A stretch of DNA of 64,000 nt from SVTX01 sp045132775. GTDB lineage: Bacteria > Bacillota > Clostridia > Oscillospirales > CAG-272. Positions 16,499-25,029 of the stretch are shown piece after piece. The DNA lies in NCBI GenBank assembly GCA_045132775.1, contig JBGUSX010000156.1:1-64000 (forward strand), read 5' to 3'. The notes under the pieces are model-generated. The model did no database searches and was not told the DNA's origin. It saw nothing but the letters and a program-made list of their open reading frames with translations. Within the stretch, counting starts at the first letter, position 1, and the number at the start of each line of letters is the position of its first letter. The position numbers were made by a program, and so were the translations under genes.

Positions 16499-17342
16499 AT
16501 TCGTAATATTTTTCAACTAATCCTTTGAGATATTTCATTGATCTTGCGATCTCATCTGCCTGCGCACCGTCGCGGATCTCACGTTCAATAGTAACGAAGC
16601 GGTCATATCCGAGATCGTGAAGCATTGAAAACACCTTTTCAAAATCAACGTGTCCTTCTCCAATATTCACTTCCTTGCCTATCCTACGCGGGTCTGTGGG
16701 CGGAAGTCCGTCCTTTGCGTGAACATTGCGCACGTATTTGCCGTACGTATATAACGCATCGACGGGGTTTCCGAACCCGTACATAATTATGTTTCCTGTG
16801 TCAAGGTTTATGAAAACGTTGTCAAGTCCGATGTCTCCGATGAGTCGCAAAAGGCTTATAGGTGACTCGCCGCCTGTCTCGAAAAGGAAATTCATTTCAT
16901 TCTTTTTCAGTGCTTCGGCGATGATCCTTACCGAACAGACCATTTCGGAATACTCACGCTCGAAAGGATTGTTCGGCACGTGTCCTGAATGGACGATCAT
17001 ATCGGTTACACCGAGTCTTTTCATAAAAGGAATGACTGACAAGATATACTTTGTTCGGCTTTCACGGAATGCGGGAGAGTTCAAGCCCGCATTATGAAAA
17101 TCAAAGAAATTATCGAACTTCGTATAGGGGTCGCGGTACCCTGCAAACTGTGCAGATATCTCGATACCGTGCTTCTCTGCAGATTCTCTGATAATATCCG
17201 CATCGTTAAGGTTATACACCTCAGGCTTGTAAACAAGCTGGCAGGAATCAAGACCCATTGCTTTTATTTCAGAAAATTTCTCGTCACATACGGCTTTAAT
17301 GTCCGCACCCTCGGGAATTCTCACAAAAGTTCCGAATTTCAT
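16497..17342 (-). CDS. Sugar phosphate isomerase/epimerase (AP endonuclease 2-type TIM barrel)
   Basis: The 281-residue protein has the TIM-barrel pattern of xylose isomerase-like enzymes: IVHSGHVP, FLFETGG, NVFINLDTGNI and VRNVHAKDG, then IGEGHVDFEKVF and TIEREI, supplying the metal-binding Glu, Asp and His residues. Such proteins isomerise or epimerise free or modified sugars; the exact substrate is unknown. The ATG at 17342 follows AAGGAG. It lies 16 bases after the oxidoreductase gene, forming an operon that is divergent from an AraC regulator, a common arrangement for sugar or inositol catabolism. Confidence 0.85.
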   Translation of the reverse strand: MKFGTFVRIPEGADIKAVCDEKFSEIKAMGLDSCQLVYKPEVYNLNDADIIRESAEKHGIEISAQFAGYRDPYTKFDNFFDFHNAGLNSPAFRESRTKYILSVIPFMKRLGVTDMIVHSGHVPNNPFEREYSEMVCSVRIIAEALKKNEMNFLFETGGESPISLLRLIGDIGLDNVFINLDTGNIIMYGFGNPVDALYTYGKYVRNVHAKDGLPPTDPRRIGKEVNIGEGHVDFEKVFSMLHDLGYDRFVTIEREIRDGAQADEIARSMKYLKGLVEKYYE

Positions 17343-17358
17343 TTTTACTCTCTGCTCC

Positions 17359-18441
17359 TTATTTGCCTGCAAACATTTCTTCAACAGTCACGGCTCTTCC
17401 AAGCTGACTCGAAAGCTTGGCGGCATCAACAGCTACCTGGCTATAAAGTCCCTCGGAGATCGTTGCGGCATATTCATCTCTGTTGCCCATAAGAAGATCG
17501 ACGAAGGAACGGCTCTGTCCGCGCGCCTTGAATTCTGCGGGGACCTCGATCTCAACGAATGTATCAGTTGCAACGTTTTCTCCCGTACAACGAAGAAGCA
17601 CCTGTTTGCCCTTATCGTATATGAAGCGAAGCGCTCCCTTTGAACCGATAACATAAAACTCTATCTTGTCCTTTTCGGTCGTGACAGTTCTCGATACACT
17701 TATATTGGCACCTATGCCGCTCTTCATTTTACAGATGACCTCAGCCCAGTCATCAGTTGTTACATCACCCCATTCATCTGAATCGATAAGCTGACGGCGC
17801 TTGACTATGGTTCCTCTCTCGCAGGAGATCCTGTCAAACTCCTGTCCAAAAAATCTGATAGTATCGAACATATGAGAACCGAGGTCACAAAGAACTCCCG
17901 AGCTTGCTCGCTCCTCTATGAATCTCCACTCAAGGCGGCGTCCTTCCCACAATCCGCTGTTCTTGATACAGTTGATGTAAAGATGATAGATCTCCCCGAT
18001 CTCGCCTTGATCTATAAGGTATTTCATATATCGTGGAAAATCACGATAACGCCAGGAGAAGCAGACGAATACGGGAAGTCCCTTTTCTTTTGCTTTTTTC
18101 TCAATTGCCAAGCTCTCATCAAAATCCATACCTATAGGCTTTTCTATGCTGACTGCAAGTCCTGCATCCAGTGCCGCGAGCGCGATCTTTGCGTGAGCAT
18201 CGTTTGACGTACAGATGTCTACTGCATCAACAAGACCGCTTGCGATGAGGTCACGGTAATCGGCATATCTGTTTTCTTCGGGAATGCTGAGTCTGTCGCC
18301 TGTTTTTTTGAGAGCCTTGGGATCGATATCACAGATCGCGGTTATTTCGCAATCATCCATACAATTTTCAAGATAACCTGGGATATGCGCTGCGTTACAT
18401 ATTCCTCCCGTTCCAATAAGTCCGATCCTGATCTTTTTCAT
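17359..18441 (-). CDS. Gfo/Idh/MocA family NAD(P)-dependent oxidoreductase
   Basis: The 360-residue protein begins with the Rossmann motif IGLIGTGGICNAAHIPGY and carries the family signature EKPIGMDFDES, whose lysine is catalytic, plus DLGSHMFDTIRFFG in the C-terminal domain. Members oxidise or reduce sugars, inositols or their derivatives. It is the first gene of a two-gene operon with the isomerase downstream and is preceded by a good promoter. Confidence 0.92.
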   Translation of the reverse strand: MKKIRIGLIGTGGICNAAHIPGYLENCMDDCEITAICDIDPKALKKTGDRLSIPEENRYADYRDLIASGLVDAVDICTSNDAHAKIALAALDAGLAVSIEKPIGMDFDESLAIEKKAKEKGLPVFVCFSWRYRDFPRYMKYLIDQGEIGEIYHLYINCIKNSGLWEGRRLEWRFIEERASSGVLCDLGSHMFDTIRFFGQEFDRISCERGTIVKRRQLIDSDEWGDVTTDDWAEVICKMKSGIGANISVSRTVTTEKDKIEFYVIGSKGALRFIYDKGKQVLLRCTGENVATDTFVEIEVPAEFKARGQSRSFVDLLMGNRDEYAATISEGLYSQVAVDAAKLSSQLGRAVTVEEMFAGK

Positions 18442-18494
18442 ATTTGTTACTTCCTTTCAAGATACGTTTTTGAGACATCTCGCCCCACGGTTTC

Positions 18495-18523
18495 ATTATA
18501 GGTGAAAAAAACTGCTTTTTCAA
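18495..18523 (-). promoter_or_regulatory. Sigma-A promoter of the oxidoreductase-isomerase operon
   Basis: Minus-strand TTGAAA (18518-18523) and TATAAT (18495-18500) are 17 bases apart. It lies in the divergent intergenic region with the AraC promoter. Confidence 0.82.
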
Positions 18524-18573
18524 GAGAGTATTCGTGCATAAAAATGTATTATTCGATTTTTTTATAAAATCTA

Positions 18574-18601
18574 TTGACTTTTTGTAGACTCGGTGTAAAA
18601 T
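18574..18601 (+). promoter_or_regulatory. Sigma-A promoter of the AraC-family gene
   Basis: TTGACT (18574-18579) and TAAAAT (18596-18601) have a 16-base spacer and precede the TTG start by about 24 bases, back-to-back with the divergent operon promoter. Confidence 0.7.
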
Positions 18602-18625
18602 AAGAGATATGAGAGGTGATATATA

Positions 18626-19432
18626 TTGACGAGAATTGAAATGAACAACATACCATTTGTAGATTTTGATGTTAAAGGTATAAAAGCAAGCAACGCTGCT
18701 TTTTTTGCCAACACAGATGTTGACTATATGATAGAAGGCAGACAAAGATATCTTATCCATATTTTAACGGACGGAACGAGAATCTACAAAACCGAGAAGG
18801 AATCGGTCACTGTGAGCTCGGGAACACTTATGTTCCTGCCTCACGGAACAAAATATTATACAAAGGCTCTCGATGTTGGTAAAACATACTGCAAGGGATT
18901 GAGTGTGATATTTGATCTGGTGGATCAGGATGGAAATATGGTAGAGCTTGAAAATGACACGTTGCATATCAGGCATGATACACGGGGGGTTTTAGTAAAG
19001 CGCTGCGAGGCGATGCTGAAATGCACTCTTGAAAAGCCCGACAACATTCTTGAGATAAAGAGTCTTCTCCTTCGTCTTATTTCCGAAATTGTCAGTGATC
19101 CGAAAAAAATCCCTCCTGCCGAGCTTACTCCCGCATTCGATATGCTCTCAACGCGGTATAAGGAAAATCTCCCCGTCAAAGAGTATGCTGACAAGTGTCA
19201 TATGAGTGAGAGCTACTTTCGCAAGAAGTTTACAGAATTCACCGGAAGATCTCCGATACAGTATCGCAATGAATTGCGTTTTGCTGAAGCCAGGAGGCTT
19301 TACTCGGAGGGTGCAACCATAAACGAGATTGCGAATGAGCTGGGGTTCTTCGATGCGGGATATTTCTCAAAAATGTACAAGAAATTTAACGGACACACAC
19401 TGAAAAGCGAGTCTGACAAGGATATGATCTGA
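18626..19432 (+). CDS. AraC-family transcriptional regulator
   Basis: The 268-residue protein has an N-terminal cupin-like sensing region (about 1-160) and a C-terminal pair of helix-turn-helix motifs: PVKEYADKCHMSESYFRKKF and TINEIANELGFFDAGYFSKMYKK. A TTG at 18626 is preferred as start because AGGTGA stands six bases before it; an ATG thirteen bases further on lacks a site. It is divergent from the oxidoreductase/isomerase operon, so control of that operon in response to its sugar is the simplest inference. Confidence 0.9.
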   Translation: MTRIEMNNIPFVDFDVKGIKASNAAFFANTDVDYMIEGRQRYLIHILTDGTRIYKTEKESVTVSSGTLMFLPHGTKYYTKALDVGKTYCKGLSVIFDLVDQDGNMVELENDTLHIRHDTRGVLVKRCEAMLKCTLEKPDNILEIKSLLLRLISEIVSDPKKIPPAELTPAFDMLSTRYKENLPVKEYADKCHMSESYFRKKFTEFTGRSPIQYRNELRFAEARRLYSEGATINEIANELGFFDAGYFSKMYKKFNGHTLKSESDKDMI

Positions 19433-19502
19433 GCGATCGCTCTATCTCGGAACCCACAAAAGACGTGCTGAAGCTACACTAAAAATTTAATAAAAGATTG
19501 TC

Positions 19503-19546
19503 AAAAAATCGCCTCACGGCATAAAATAAACGTGAGGCGATTTTTG
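19503..19546 (+). terminator. Intrinsic terminator of the AraC gene
   Basis: AAAATCGCCTCACG and CGTGAGGCGATTTTT form a strong stem with a 12-base loop and a T-run, about 70 bases after the stop codon. Confidence 0.88.
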
Positions 19547-19798
19547 TATTTTTATGCATTTTTAATGTCGCACTGTATTGATATATGGATACAACGACAT
19601 AATTTTTTGTATGTTTTAATATTTTATTCATCCTATATTCATCTTTCGTGTCTTTAGACTTGTTTTGTTAAAAAATACAACCTTTTAAATCAAATTTAGA
19701 ACATTCGTATTTTCTGCTTTGTCATATATATTTCTTTCGTTTTTAGTTTTTATTTTTACAAAAAATGTAAATAAATTATAAACATTTCCCTTTTGATA
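19547..19798. other. AT-rich gene-free stretch upstream of murA
   Basis: No gene is visible. The sequence is very AT-rich and has an imperfect ATGTCG/CGACAT inverted repeat near 19566-19602. The rest looks like an extended upstream region of the murA promoter. Confidence 0.5.
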
Positions 19799-19827
19799 TT
19801 TACATTTTTATGCATATATGATATAAT
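19799..19827 (+). promoter_or_regulatory. Sigma-A promoter of murA
   Basis: TTTACA (19799-19804) and TATAAT (19822-19827) have a 17-base spacer. The leader to the ATG is about 120 bases. Confidence 0.8.
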
Positions 19828-19954
19828 ATATACATCGCACGAATAAAGAAAATAACATAATTCGACAGCTTATTTACAGTCGGTGCTCCCGACGAAATTA
19901 TAAAATAAATTTACTTCACGGTGACGTCATCATCGCGAAATTCAGGAGGAAATT

Positions 19955-21247
19955 ATGGAACAGATCATCATCAACGGCGGCTCTCCCCTTTACGGTAACG
20001 TTTCTATCGGCGGTATGAAAAATGCTGCCCTCCCTGTTATTTGCGCTTGCGCACTTAACGAGGAGACATGCATCATCGATAACATTCCTCCCGTAAGCGA
20101 CATTGAGACTCTTCTCAATATCCTTGCATCTATGGGCGCACACATCAACAGACTTTCCAAATTCTCGGTTGAGATCAACTGCAGGAATCTTATTCCCTGC
20201 TCCTCCCCCATGGAGCTCGCAAATCAGCTCCGCGGATCCTCTTATCTTCTCGGTGCAGAATTCGGTCGCTTTGGTAAAGCGAGCGTTTCTCATCCCGGCG
20301 GATGCAGCATCGGTGCGCGTCCTCTTGACCTCCACATGAAGGCTTTTGAGGCTCTTGGTGCTGATTGCTACCACAAGAACGGCAGACTTGAGGTTGAAGC
20401 AGAAACAGGCAGACCCGTCGGAAGCAACATCTACTTTGACAAGGTTTCTGTCGGTGCTACCGCTAATGCTATTCTTGCCTCTGTTCTTGCTGACGGTGTT
20501 ACGACAATTGATAACGCGGCTCGCGAGCCTCATATCGTTGACCTTGCGGTATTCCTTAACGCATGCGGTGCAAATATCACCGGTGCAGGTACTTCTGTAA
20601 TCAAAATCAAGGGTGTAGAAAAGCTCCACGGTTGCCGTTACTCTATCATTCCCGATATGATCGAAGCAGGTACATACATGGCTGCTGTTGCCGCAACAGG
20701 CGGAAGAGTTACCGTTACCAACGTTATCCCCAAGCACCTTGAAGTTATCTCTATGAAGCTTGAGGAGGCAGGCGCTACCGTTACCGTTGGCGACGATTAT
20801 GTAACTGTTGAAAGCACAGGCAAGCTCAATGGTATCAACATCGTTACTCAGCCCTACCCCGGATTCGCAACGGATATGCAGGCTCAGTTTGGTGCTATGC
20901 TCTGCTTTGCAGAAGGAACATCCACTATTACTGAAAACATTTTCAACAGCAGATTCCAGTACACCGACGAGCTCTCCAAGATGGGCGCTGACATCAAGGT
21001 TGACGGAAATCACGCAGTCATTCGCGGCGGCGCAAGGCTCTCCGGTGCTCCCCTCATGTCTCACGACCTTCGCGCAGGCGCAGCTATGGTTATCGCTGCT
21101 CTTGCAACCAATGATTGCTCTGTTGTGAGCGGTATTGACAAGATAGAACGCGGATATCATAATATTGTAGGAAAGCTTCAGGCACTTGGCGCTGATATTC
21201 AAAAAAAATCTGTTGTCAAGGACGAGCAGATCTCTTCTATGATGTAA
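19955..21247 (+). CDS. murA: UDP-N-acetylglucosamine 1-carboxyvinyltransferase
   Basis: The 430-residue enzyme transfers enolpyruvate from PEP to UDP-GlcNAc, the first committed step of peptidoglycan synthesis in the cytoplasm. GGMKNAALPVICACAL at the start and HPGGCSIGARPLDLH are family blocks; the cysteine in the latter is the catalytic residue attacked by fosfomycin, so the enzyme is expected to be sensitive. IIPDMIEAGTYM and YPGFATDMQAQFGAML also match. AGGAGG lies five bases before the ATG. spoIVA follows in the same direction after 91 bases. Confidence 0.96.
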   Translation: MEQIIINGGSPLYGNVSIGGMKNAALPVICACALNEETCIIDNIPPVSDIETLLNILASMGAHINRLSKFSVEINCRNLIPCSSPMELANQLRGSSYLLGAEFGRFGKASVSHPGGCSIGARPLDLHMKAFEALGADCYHKNGRLEVEAETGRPVGSNIYFDKVSVGATANAILASVLADGVTTIDNAAREPHIVDLAVFLNACGANITGAGTSVIKIKGVEKLHGCRYSIIPDMIEAGTYMAAVAATGGRVTVTNVIPKHLEVISMKLEEAGATVTVGDDYVTVESTGKLNGINIVTQPYPGFATDMQAQFGAMLCFAEGTSTITENIFNSRFQYTDELSKMGADIKVDGNHAVIRGGARLSGAPLMSHDLRAGAAMVIAALATNDCSVVSGIDKIERGYHNIVGKLQALGADIQKKSVVKDEQISSMM

Positions 21248-21269
21248 TTCAATGATCTTAGCAAAATAA

Positions 21270-21298
21270 TCATAAATAAAACCATCCTCTCATATATT
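21270..21298 (+). promoter_or_regulatory. Candidate sigma-E promoter of spoIVA
   Basis: TCATAAA (21270-21276) and CATATATT (21291-21298) have a 14-base spacer, which agrees with the ATA-N16-CATAnAnT pattern of mother-cell sigma-E promoters. spoIVA belongs to the sigma-E regulon in Bacillus. The predicted start would lie near 21305. Confidence 0.5.
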
Positions 21299-21334
21299 TT
21301 AGCGAAAACACATCGTCTAAAAATATGGGAGGAT
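21284..21334 (+). promoter_or_regulatory. Inverted repeat masking the spoIVA ribosome-binding site
   Basis: The 5' arm (21284-21302) and 3' arm (21317-21334) pair over 18 positions with one G-U and one bulged A, around a 14-base loop. The 3' arm contains GGGAGGA, the SD of spoIVA, and is followed by TTTTT, so it could also terminate murA transcripts. The candidate sigma-E -10 lies within the 5' arm. Confidence 0.65.
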
Positions 21335-21338
21335 TTTT

Positions 21339-22817
21339 ATGGCAGAGCATTCTATTTATCAGGACATAGCACAAAGAACGGGCGGAGATATTTATATCGG
21401 TGTTGTCGGTCCCGTCAGAACAGGTAAATCAACTTTTATCAAGCGATTCATGGAGGCATTGGTGCTCCCTAACATTGCAGAGGGATATTCCAGAGAGCGC
21501 GCCAGAGACGAAATGCCTCAGAGCGCTGCGGGAAAAACAGTTATGACGACAGAGCCCAAATTTATTCCCGACGAAGCGGTATCTATCAATATTGATTCCT
21601 GCTCTACGTTCAGAGTTAAGATGGTCGATTGCGTAGGTTACATCGTGCCCGAAGCACTTGGTACTATTGAGGACGGACAGCCCCGAATGGTTCGCACACC
21701 GTGGCGCGAGGATCCTATGCCCTTCGTAGAGGCGGCGGAGATGGGCACGCACAAGGTAATAAGCGAGCATTCGACGATCGGTATGCTCGTCACAACTGAC
21801 GGCACTATCGGAGACATATCTAGACCGAGCTACGTGGAGGCTGAGGAGCGAATAGTCAACGAGCTCAAAGCACTCGGGAAGCCCTTTGCAGTAATACTGA
21901 ATTCGGCTCGTCCTCAAAGCGACGATGCTATCGCGCTAGCCTACGAGCTTGAGGCAAAATACGGCGTTCCCGTTGCTCTCGTTTCCTGTATTGATCTTGA
22001 TGCGGAGGATATCAGACATATTCTCGAGCTCGTTCTTCACGAGTTCCCTGTTTGCGAGGTCAGAATTTCCCTGCCCGAATGGACTACCGCACTTGACGAT
22101 TCGCACAAGATAAAGGCTTCTCTTTTGGACGACATTAAGGGTTGCGCGGAAAACATTTCAAAGGCGGGAGATATTAAGGATGCATTTTCTCCTCTTTCTG
22201 CAAACGAGTTTATCAAGTCGGCAACGGTAAACGAGATAGATCTCGGCACGGGATGTGCGAGTATTTCGGTAACAATGAAGGACGGACTTTACTACGACGT
22301 TATCAGCGAGCTTACGGGATTTGACGTAAGCGGTGAGGAAGAGCTCATTTCCCTTCTTAAATCTCTCGCAGAGATGAAGGAGAGGTATGACAGAGTTGAA
22401 TCTGCCCTCGATGAAGCCGAGGAAAACGGCTACGGAATAGTTATGCCCGATATAAGAGAGTTGCACCTTGCTGACCCCGAGATCGTAAAGCAGGCGGGTG
22501 GATACGGTGTAAGACTTCGCGCATCTGCGCAATCTATTCACATGATCAGAGCAAATATTGAAACCGAGATAAACCCGATCGTCGGAACCGAGCAGCAATC
22601 TGAAGATCTTGTGAAATATATGCTCAAGGAGTTCGAGGAGGATCCCGGGCGCATCTGGAGCTCCAATATGTTTGGCAAGAGCCTTTATGAGCTCGTTAAC
22701 GAGGGACTTCATTCCAAGCTTGAGCACATGCCCGAGGCATCGAGAACCAAGCTTTCCGAAACTCTTGAACGCATCATCAATGAGGGCAGCGGCGGTCTTA
22801 TTTGCATTATTCTTTAA
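21339..22817 (+). CDS. spoIVA: Stage IV sporulation protein A, spore coat assembly ATPase
   Basis: The 492-residue protein has the same length as Bacillus subtilis SpoIVA. It hydrolyses ATP to polymerise on the outer forespore membrane as the basement layer of the coat. The Walker A GPVRTGKSTFIKRFME lies near residue 28, followed by the family block EGYSRERARDEMPQSAAGKTVMTTEP, and the C-terminus ends GGLICIIL, the conserved tail needed for localisation. Its presence marks the organism as a spore former. The SD is GGGAGG inside an inverted repeat. Confidence 0.97.
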   Translation: MAEHSIYQDIAQRTGGDIYIGVVGPVRTGKSTFIKRFMEALVLPNIAEGYSRERARDEMPQSAAGKTVMTTEPKFIPDEAVSINIDSCSTFRVKMVDCVGYIVPEALGTIEDGQPRMVRTPWREDPMPFVEAAEMGTHKVISEHSTIGMLVTTDGTIGDISRPSYVEAEERIVNELKALGKPFAVILNSARPQSDDAIALAYELEAKYGVPVALVSCIDLDAEDIRHILELVLHEFPVCEVRISLPEWTTALDDSHKIKASLLDDIKGCAENISKAGDIKDAFSPLSANEFIKSATVNEIDLGTGCASISVTMKDGLYYDVISELTGFDVSGEEELISLLKSLAEMKERYDRVESALDEAEENGYGIVMPDIRELHLADPEIVKQAGGYGVRLRASAQSIHMIRANIETEINPIVGTEQQSEDLVKYMLKEFEEDPGRIWSSNMFGKSLYELVNEGLHSKLEHMPEASRTKLSETLERIINEGSGGLICIIL

Positions 22818-22836
22818 GTATTATATTATAAATGTA

Positions 22837-22867
22837 GAAATCCAACACGAAAAGTGTTGGATTTTCT
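22837..22867 (+). terminator. Intrinsic terminator of spoIVA
   Basis: GAAATCCAACAC and GTGTTGGATTTTC form a stem around GAAAA, followed by a T-rich run, 20 bases after the stop. Confidence 0.88.
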
Positions 22868-22887
22868 TTTTTACAACCAATATTTTA

Positions 22888-22916
22888 TTGAAAAATGTAT
22901 GTCGATGTGATATAAT
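22888..22916 (+). promoter_or_regulatory. Sigma-A promoter of the NUDIX/GNAT gene run
   Basis: TTGAAA (22888-22893) and TATAAT (22911-22916) with a 17-base spacer lie about 40 bases ahead of the first start. No other promoter is obvious before 26 kb. Confidence 0.82.
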
Positions 22917-22954
22917 ATTTATTGATATATTTACTTTTGCAATGGAGAAAGATA

Positions 22955-23836
22955 ATGCCGGAACAATATTACAAACCTTGCAGAGAGCTTGATACTGCCA
23001 ACGAGCTGATTGAAAAATACTTTAATACACAGCAATATGAGAAGTGCTTTGAGGGGCATTTGGCTCTTGCTGAGCAGGGCTATCCTCTTGCCGAGTGTCA
23101 GATCGGCTACTTCTATTATGATGGTCTCGGCATAGAGAAAGACCTTCAAAAAGCGGTATATTGGACACGCAGAGCCGCCGATCACGGCGACCGTGACGGA
23201 CAATGCAACCTTGCTTGGTTCTATGAGGATGCCATTGGCGTAGAGCGTGATATGTAGCAAGCAAACTTTTGGTATCGCAAGGCAGCTCTGCAAGATCACG
23301 ACCTTGCCATCGAAAAATGCAAGGAGCTTGGCGTAGATCTGAACGCTCCAACGATTGACCGTGAGGCAATCCGTAAAGAACTTCAATGCAGAATCTATCC
23401 CCTTGGCTACCTTGAAAGATACAAGTACACCGTGATCTGTACTTCCTATCAAGGAAAGTGGATACTTTCAAGGCACAAGAAACGCAACACTTGGGAAACA
23501 CAGGGCGGTCATATTGAGGACGGTGAAACTCCGATTGAATGTGCAAGGCGTGAGCTTTTTGAGGAAAGCGGTATCAAAGATGCCGACATCTATCCCGTCT
23601 GCGACTATTGGGGATTCAACAAGCAATCCTGCTCAAACGGAATGGTTTTCTTGGCGGTTGTTCACTCCCTTGGAGAGCTTCCCGAAAGCGAAATGAAAGA
23701 AACAAGAATATTTGATACTCTCCCTGCTGAGCTTACATATCCGCAGACTTCACCAAAGCTGTATGCGGAAGCGGAGAAGGTAATAAAAGAAATAATGGAG
23801 AAATATCATGACAATAAACTGCGTATGGGAACATAA
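22955..23836 (+). pseudogene. Sel1-repeat/NUDIX hydrolase gene interrupted by an in-frame TAG
   Basis: One reading frame of 294 codons runs from the ATG at 22955 (SD GGAGA) to a stop at 23836, broken only by TAG at 23255-23257 (codon 101). Before it lie Sel1-like repeats (GYPLAECQIGYFYYDGLGIEKDLQKAVYW, then YEDAIGVERDM). The second repeat resumes straight after the TAG with QANFWYRKAA. The rest is a NUDIX domain with a complete box, GHIEDGETPIECARRELFEESGI. The TAG replaces a polar residue within a repeat, so a single nonsense mutation (for example from CAG, GAG or AAG) is likeliest. Suppression is possible but UAG is a real stop elsewhere in the window. NUDIX enzymes cleave nucleoside diphosphates linked to another moiety. 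Confidence 0.8.
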
Positions 23837-24518
23837 CGGCAATGATACTTTGCTTTATGCGGTAGATTATATCGGCGCATATACTCGTGGAGAAAGTCTT
23901 GAAATAGCAAAGGCAAAGATGCCCAAGGAGATTGTTTCTTATCTCAAATGGGTGGGCGAGGATACCTCAGATAACATAGAAGTTATGATTACCCAAGAAA
24001 AAGACTCCGATCTTGCAATCAAGGATGCTGATTCCGACGTGCTTTTTGAAATTGAAAAAGCACCGCTGACGACCAAAGAATATGAGCAGCTGAAGGCGCT
24101 TGCATTAAAGTCGGCAAAGGATTTTCTTGCATTGTATGAGTCTATCCCCAATAAGAGTGCCACAGCCATAGCTGAACGAAAAACATTTTACGGGCAAGTT
24201 CCTCGCACTGCTGATGAAATGTACGAGCATACAAAAAATGTAAACGAGTATTATTTTGCTGAAATTGATGTTGACGCCGACAACGACGGCAATATATACG
24301 AATGCCGCAAACGTGGATTTGAAGCACTTGAAACAAAGCTCGGTTTTCTTCAAAATACCGTGATTGAAGGTAGCTACGGAGAGGATTGGTCGCTTCGCAA
24401 ACTCCTCCGTCGTTTTATTTGGCACGACCGTATCCACGCAAGAGCAATGTATCGAATGGCAGTAAAGGTATTCGGTAGCGAAAATGTTACAAACCCTTTT
24501 TGTTTTTATGCGAGGTAA
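23808..24518 (+). CDS. DinB-like protein of unknown function
   Basis: The 236-residue protein overlaps the end of the NUDIX frame by 29 bases in another frame and uses a GGAGA SD. The C-terminal half is helical and includes WSLRKLLRRFIWHDRIHARAMYRMA, which resembles the metal-binding histidine region of DinB/YfiT four-helix proteins. The N-terminal part (VWEHNGNDTLLYAVDYIGAYTRGE) looks like a small separate domain. The activity is unknown; DinB-fold proteins include thiol-transfer and metal-dependent hydrolase enzymes. Confidence 0.65.
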   Translation: MTINCVWEHNGNDTLLYAVDYIGAYTRGESLEIAKAKMPKEIVSYLKWVGEDTSDNIEVMITQEKDSDLAIKDADSDVLFEIEKAPLTTKEYEQLKALALKSAKDFLALYESIPNKSATAIAERKTFYGQVPRTADEMYEHTKNVNEYYFAEIDVDADNDGNIYECRKRGFEALETKLGFLQNTVIEGSYGEDWSLRKLLRRFIWHDRIHARAMYRMAVKVFGSENVTNPFCFYAR

Positions 24519-24522
24519 GAAA

Positions 24523-25002
24523 ATGAATAAGGATATGTGTGTTCCCTGCGATGACGGTATTTTGAATATCCGTGTAGGCGCAATTATTATGAAAGACGGA
24601 AAGATTCTGATGGTGGGTAATGAAAGAGACAACTATCTCTATTCTGTCGGTGGCAGAATAAAGTTTGGCGAAACCGCAGAAGAAGCCATTGTGCGTGAAG
24701 TATTTGAAGAAACAGGCGTAAAGATGGAAATAGAACGCCTTGGATTTGTTCACGAAAACTATTTTTACGGTGATGCTCCTTCCAATCTTGGTAAGCTCAT
24801 TTACGAGGTGTCTTTCTACTTCTATATGAAAACACCTTTAGATTTCGTCCCTACGTGTGAGAGTTTTACCGAGGGTAACAGCCGCGAATTTCTTAAATGG
24901 GTCTCTTTAGACGGTGATATCAAGATGTATCCCGAGTTTTTTAGAACAGAATTGCAAAATCCTACAGATACAGTAAAGCATTTTGTTAATGATGAAAGAT
25001 AG
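24523..25002 (+). CDS. NUDIX hydrolase
   Basis: The 159-residue protein carries an intact NUDIX box, GGRIKFGETAEEAIVREVFEETGV, with all metal-binding glutamates. The start at 24523 has GAGGT upstream and lies four bases after the preceding stop; a longer reading from 24484 would overlap that gene. Its sequence differs from the interrupted NUDIX gene upstream, so this is not a simple duplicate. The substrate cannot be predicted. Confidence 0.9.
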   Translation: MNKDMCVPCDDGILNIRVGAIIMKDGKILMVGNERDNYLYSVGGRIKFGETAEEAIVREVFEETGVKMEIERLGFVHENYFYGDAPSNLGKLIYEVSFYFYMKTPLDFVPTCESFTEGNSREFLKWVSLDGDIKMYPEFFRTELQNPTDTVKHFVNDER

Positions 25003-25029
25003 TGCCAAAACTATCGAAAGGAAAAGTTT

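Noticed and set aside
19916..21202. Long open frame on the minus strand opposite murA (428 codons)
   Set aside because: It lies wholly opposite murA, which has catalytic motifs and an SD; the antisense translation is rich in Cys/Ser/Val with no family pattern.
23255..23257. General reassignment of UAG to a sense codon
   Set aside because: The S1-domain gene ends naturally at TAG, so UAG acts as a stop in this genome.
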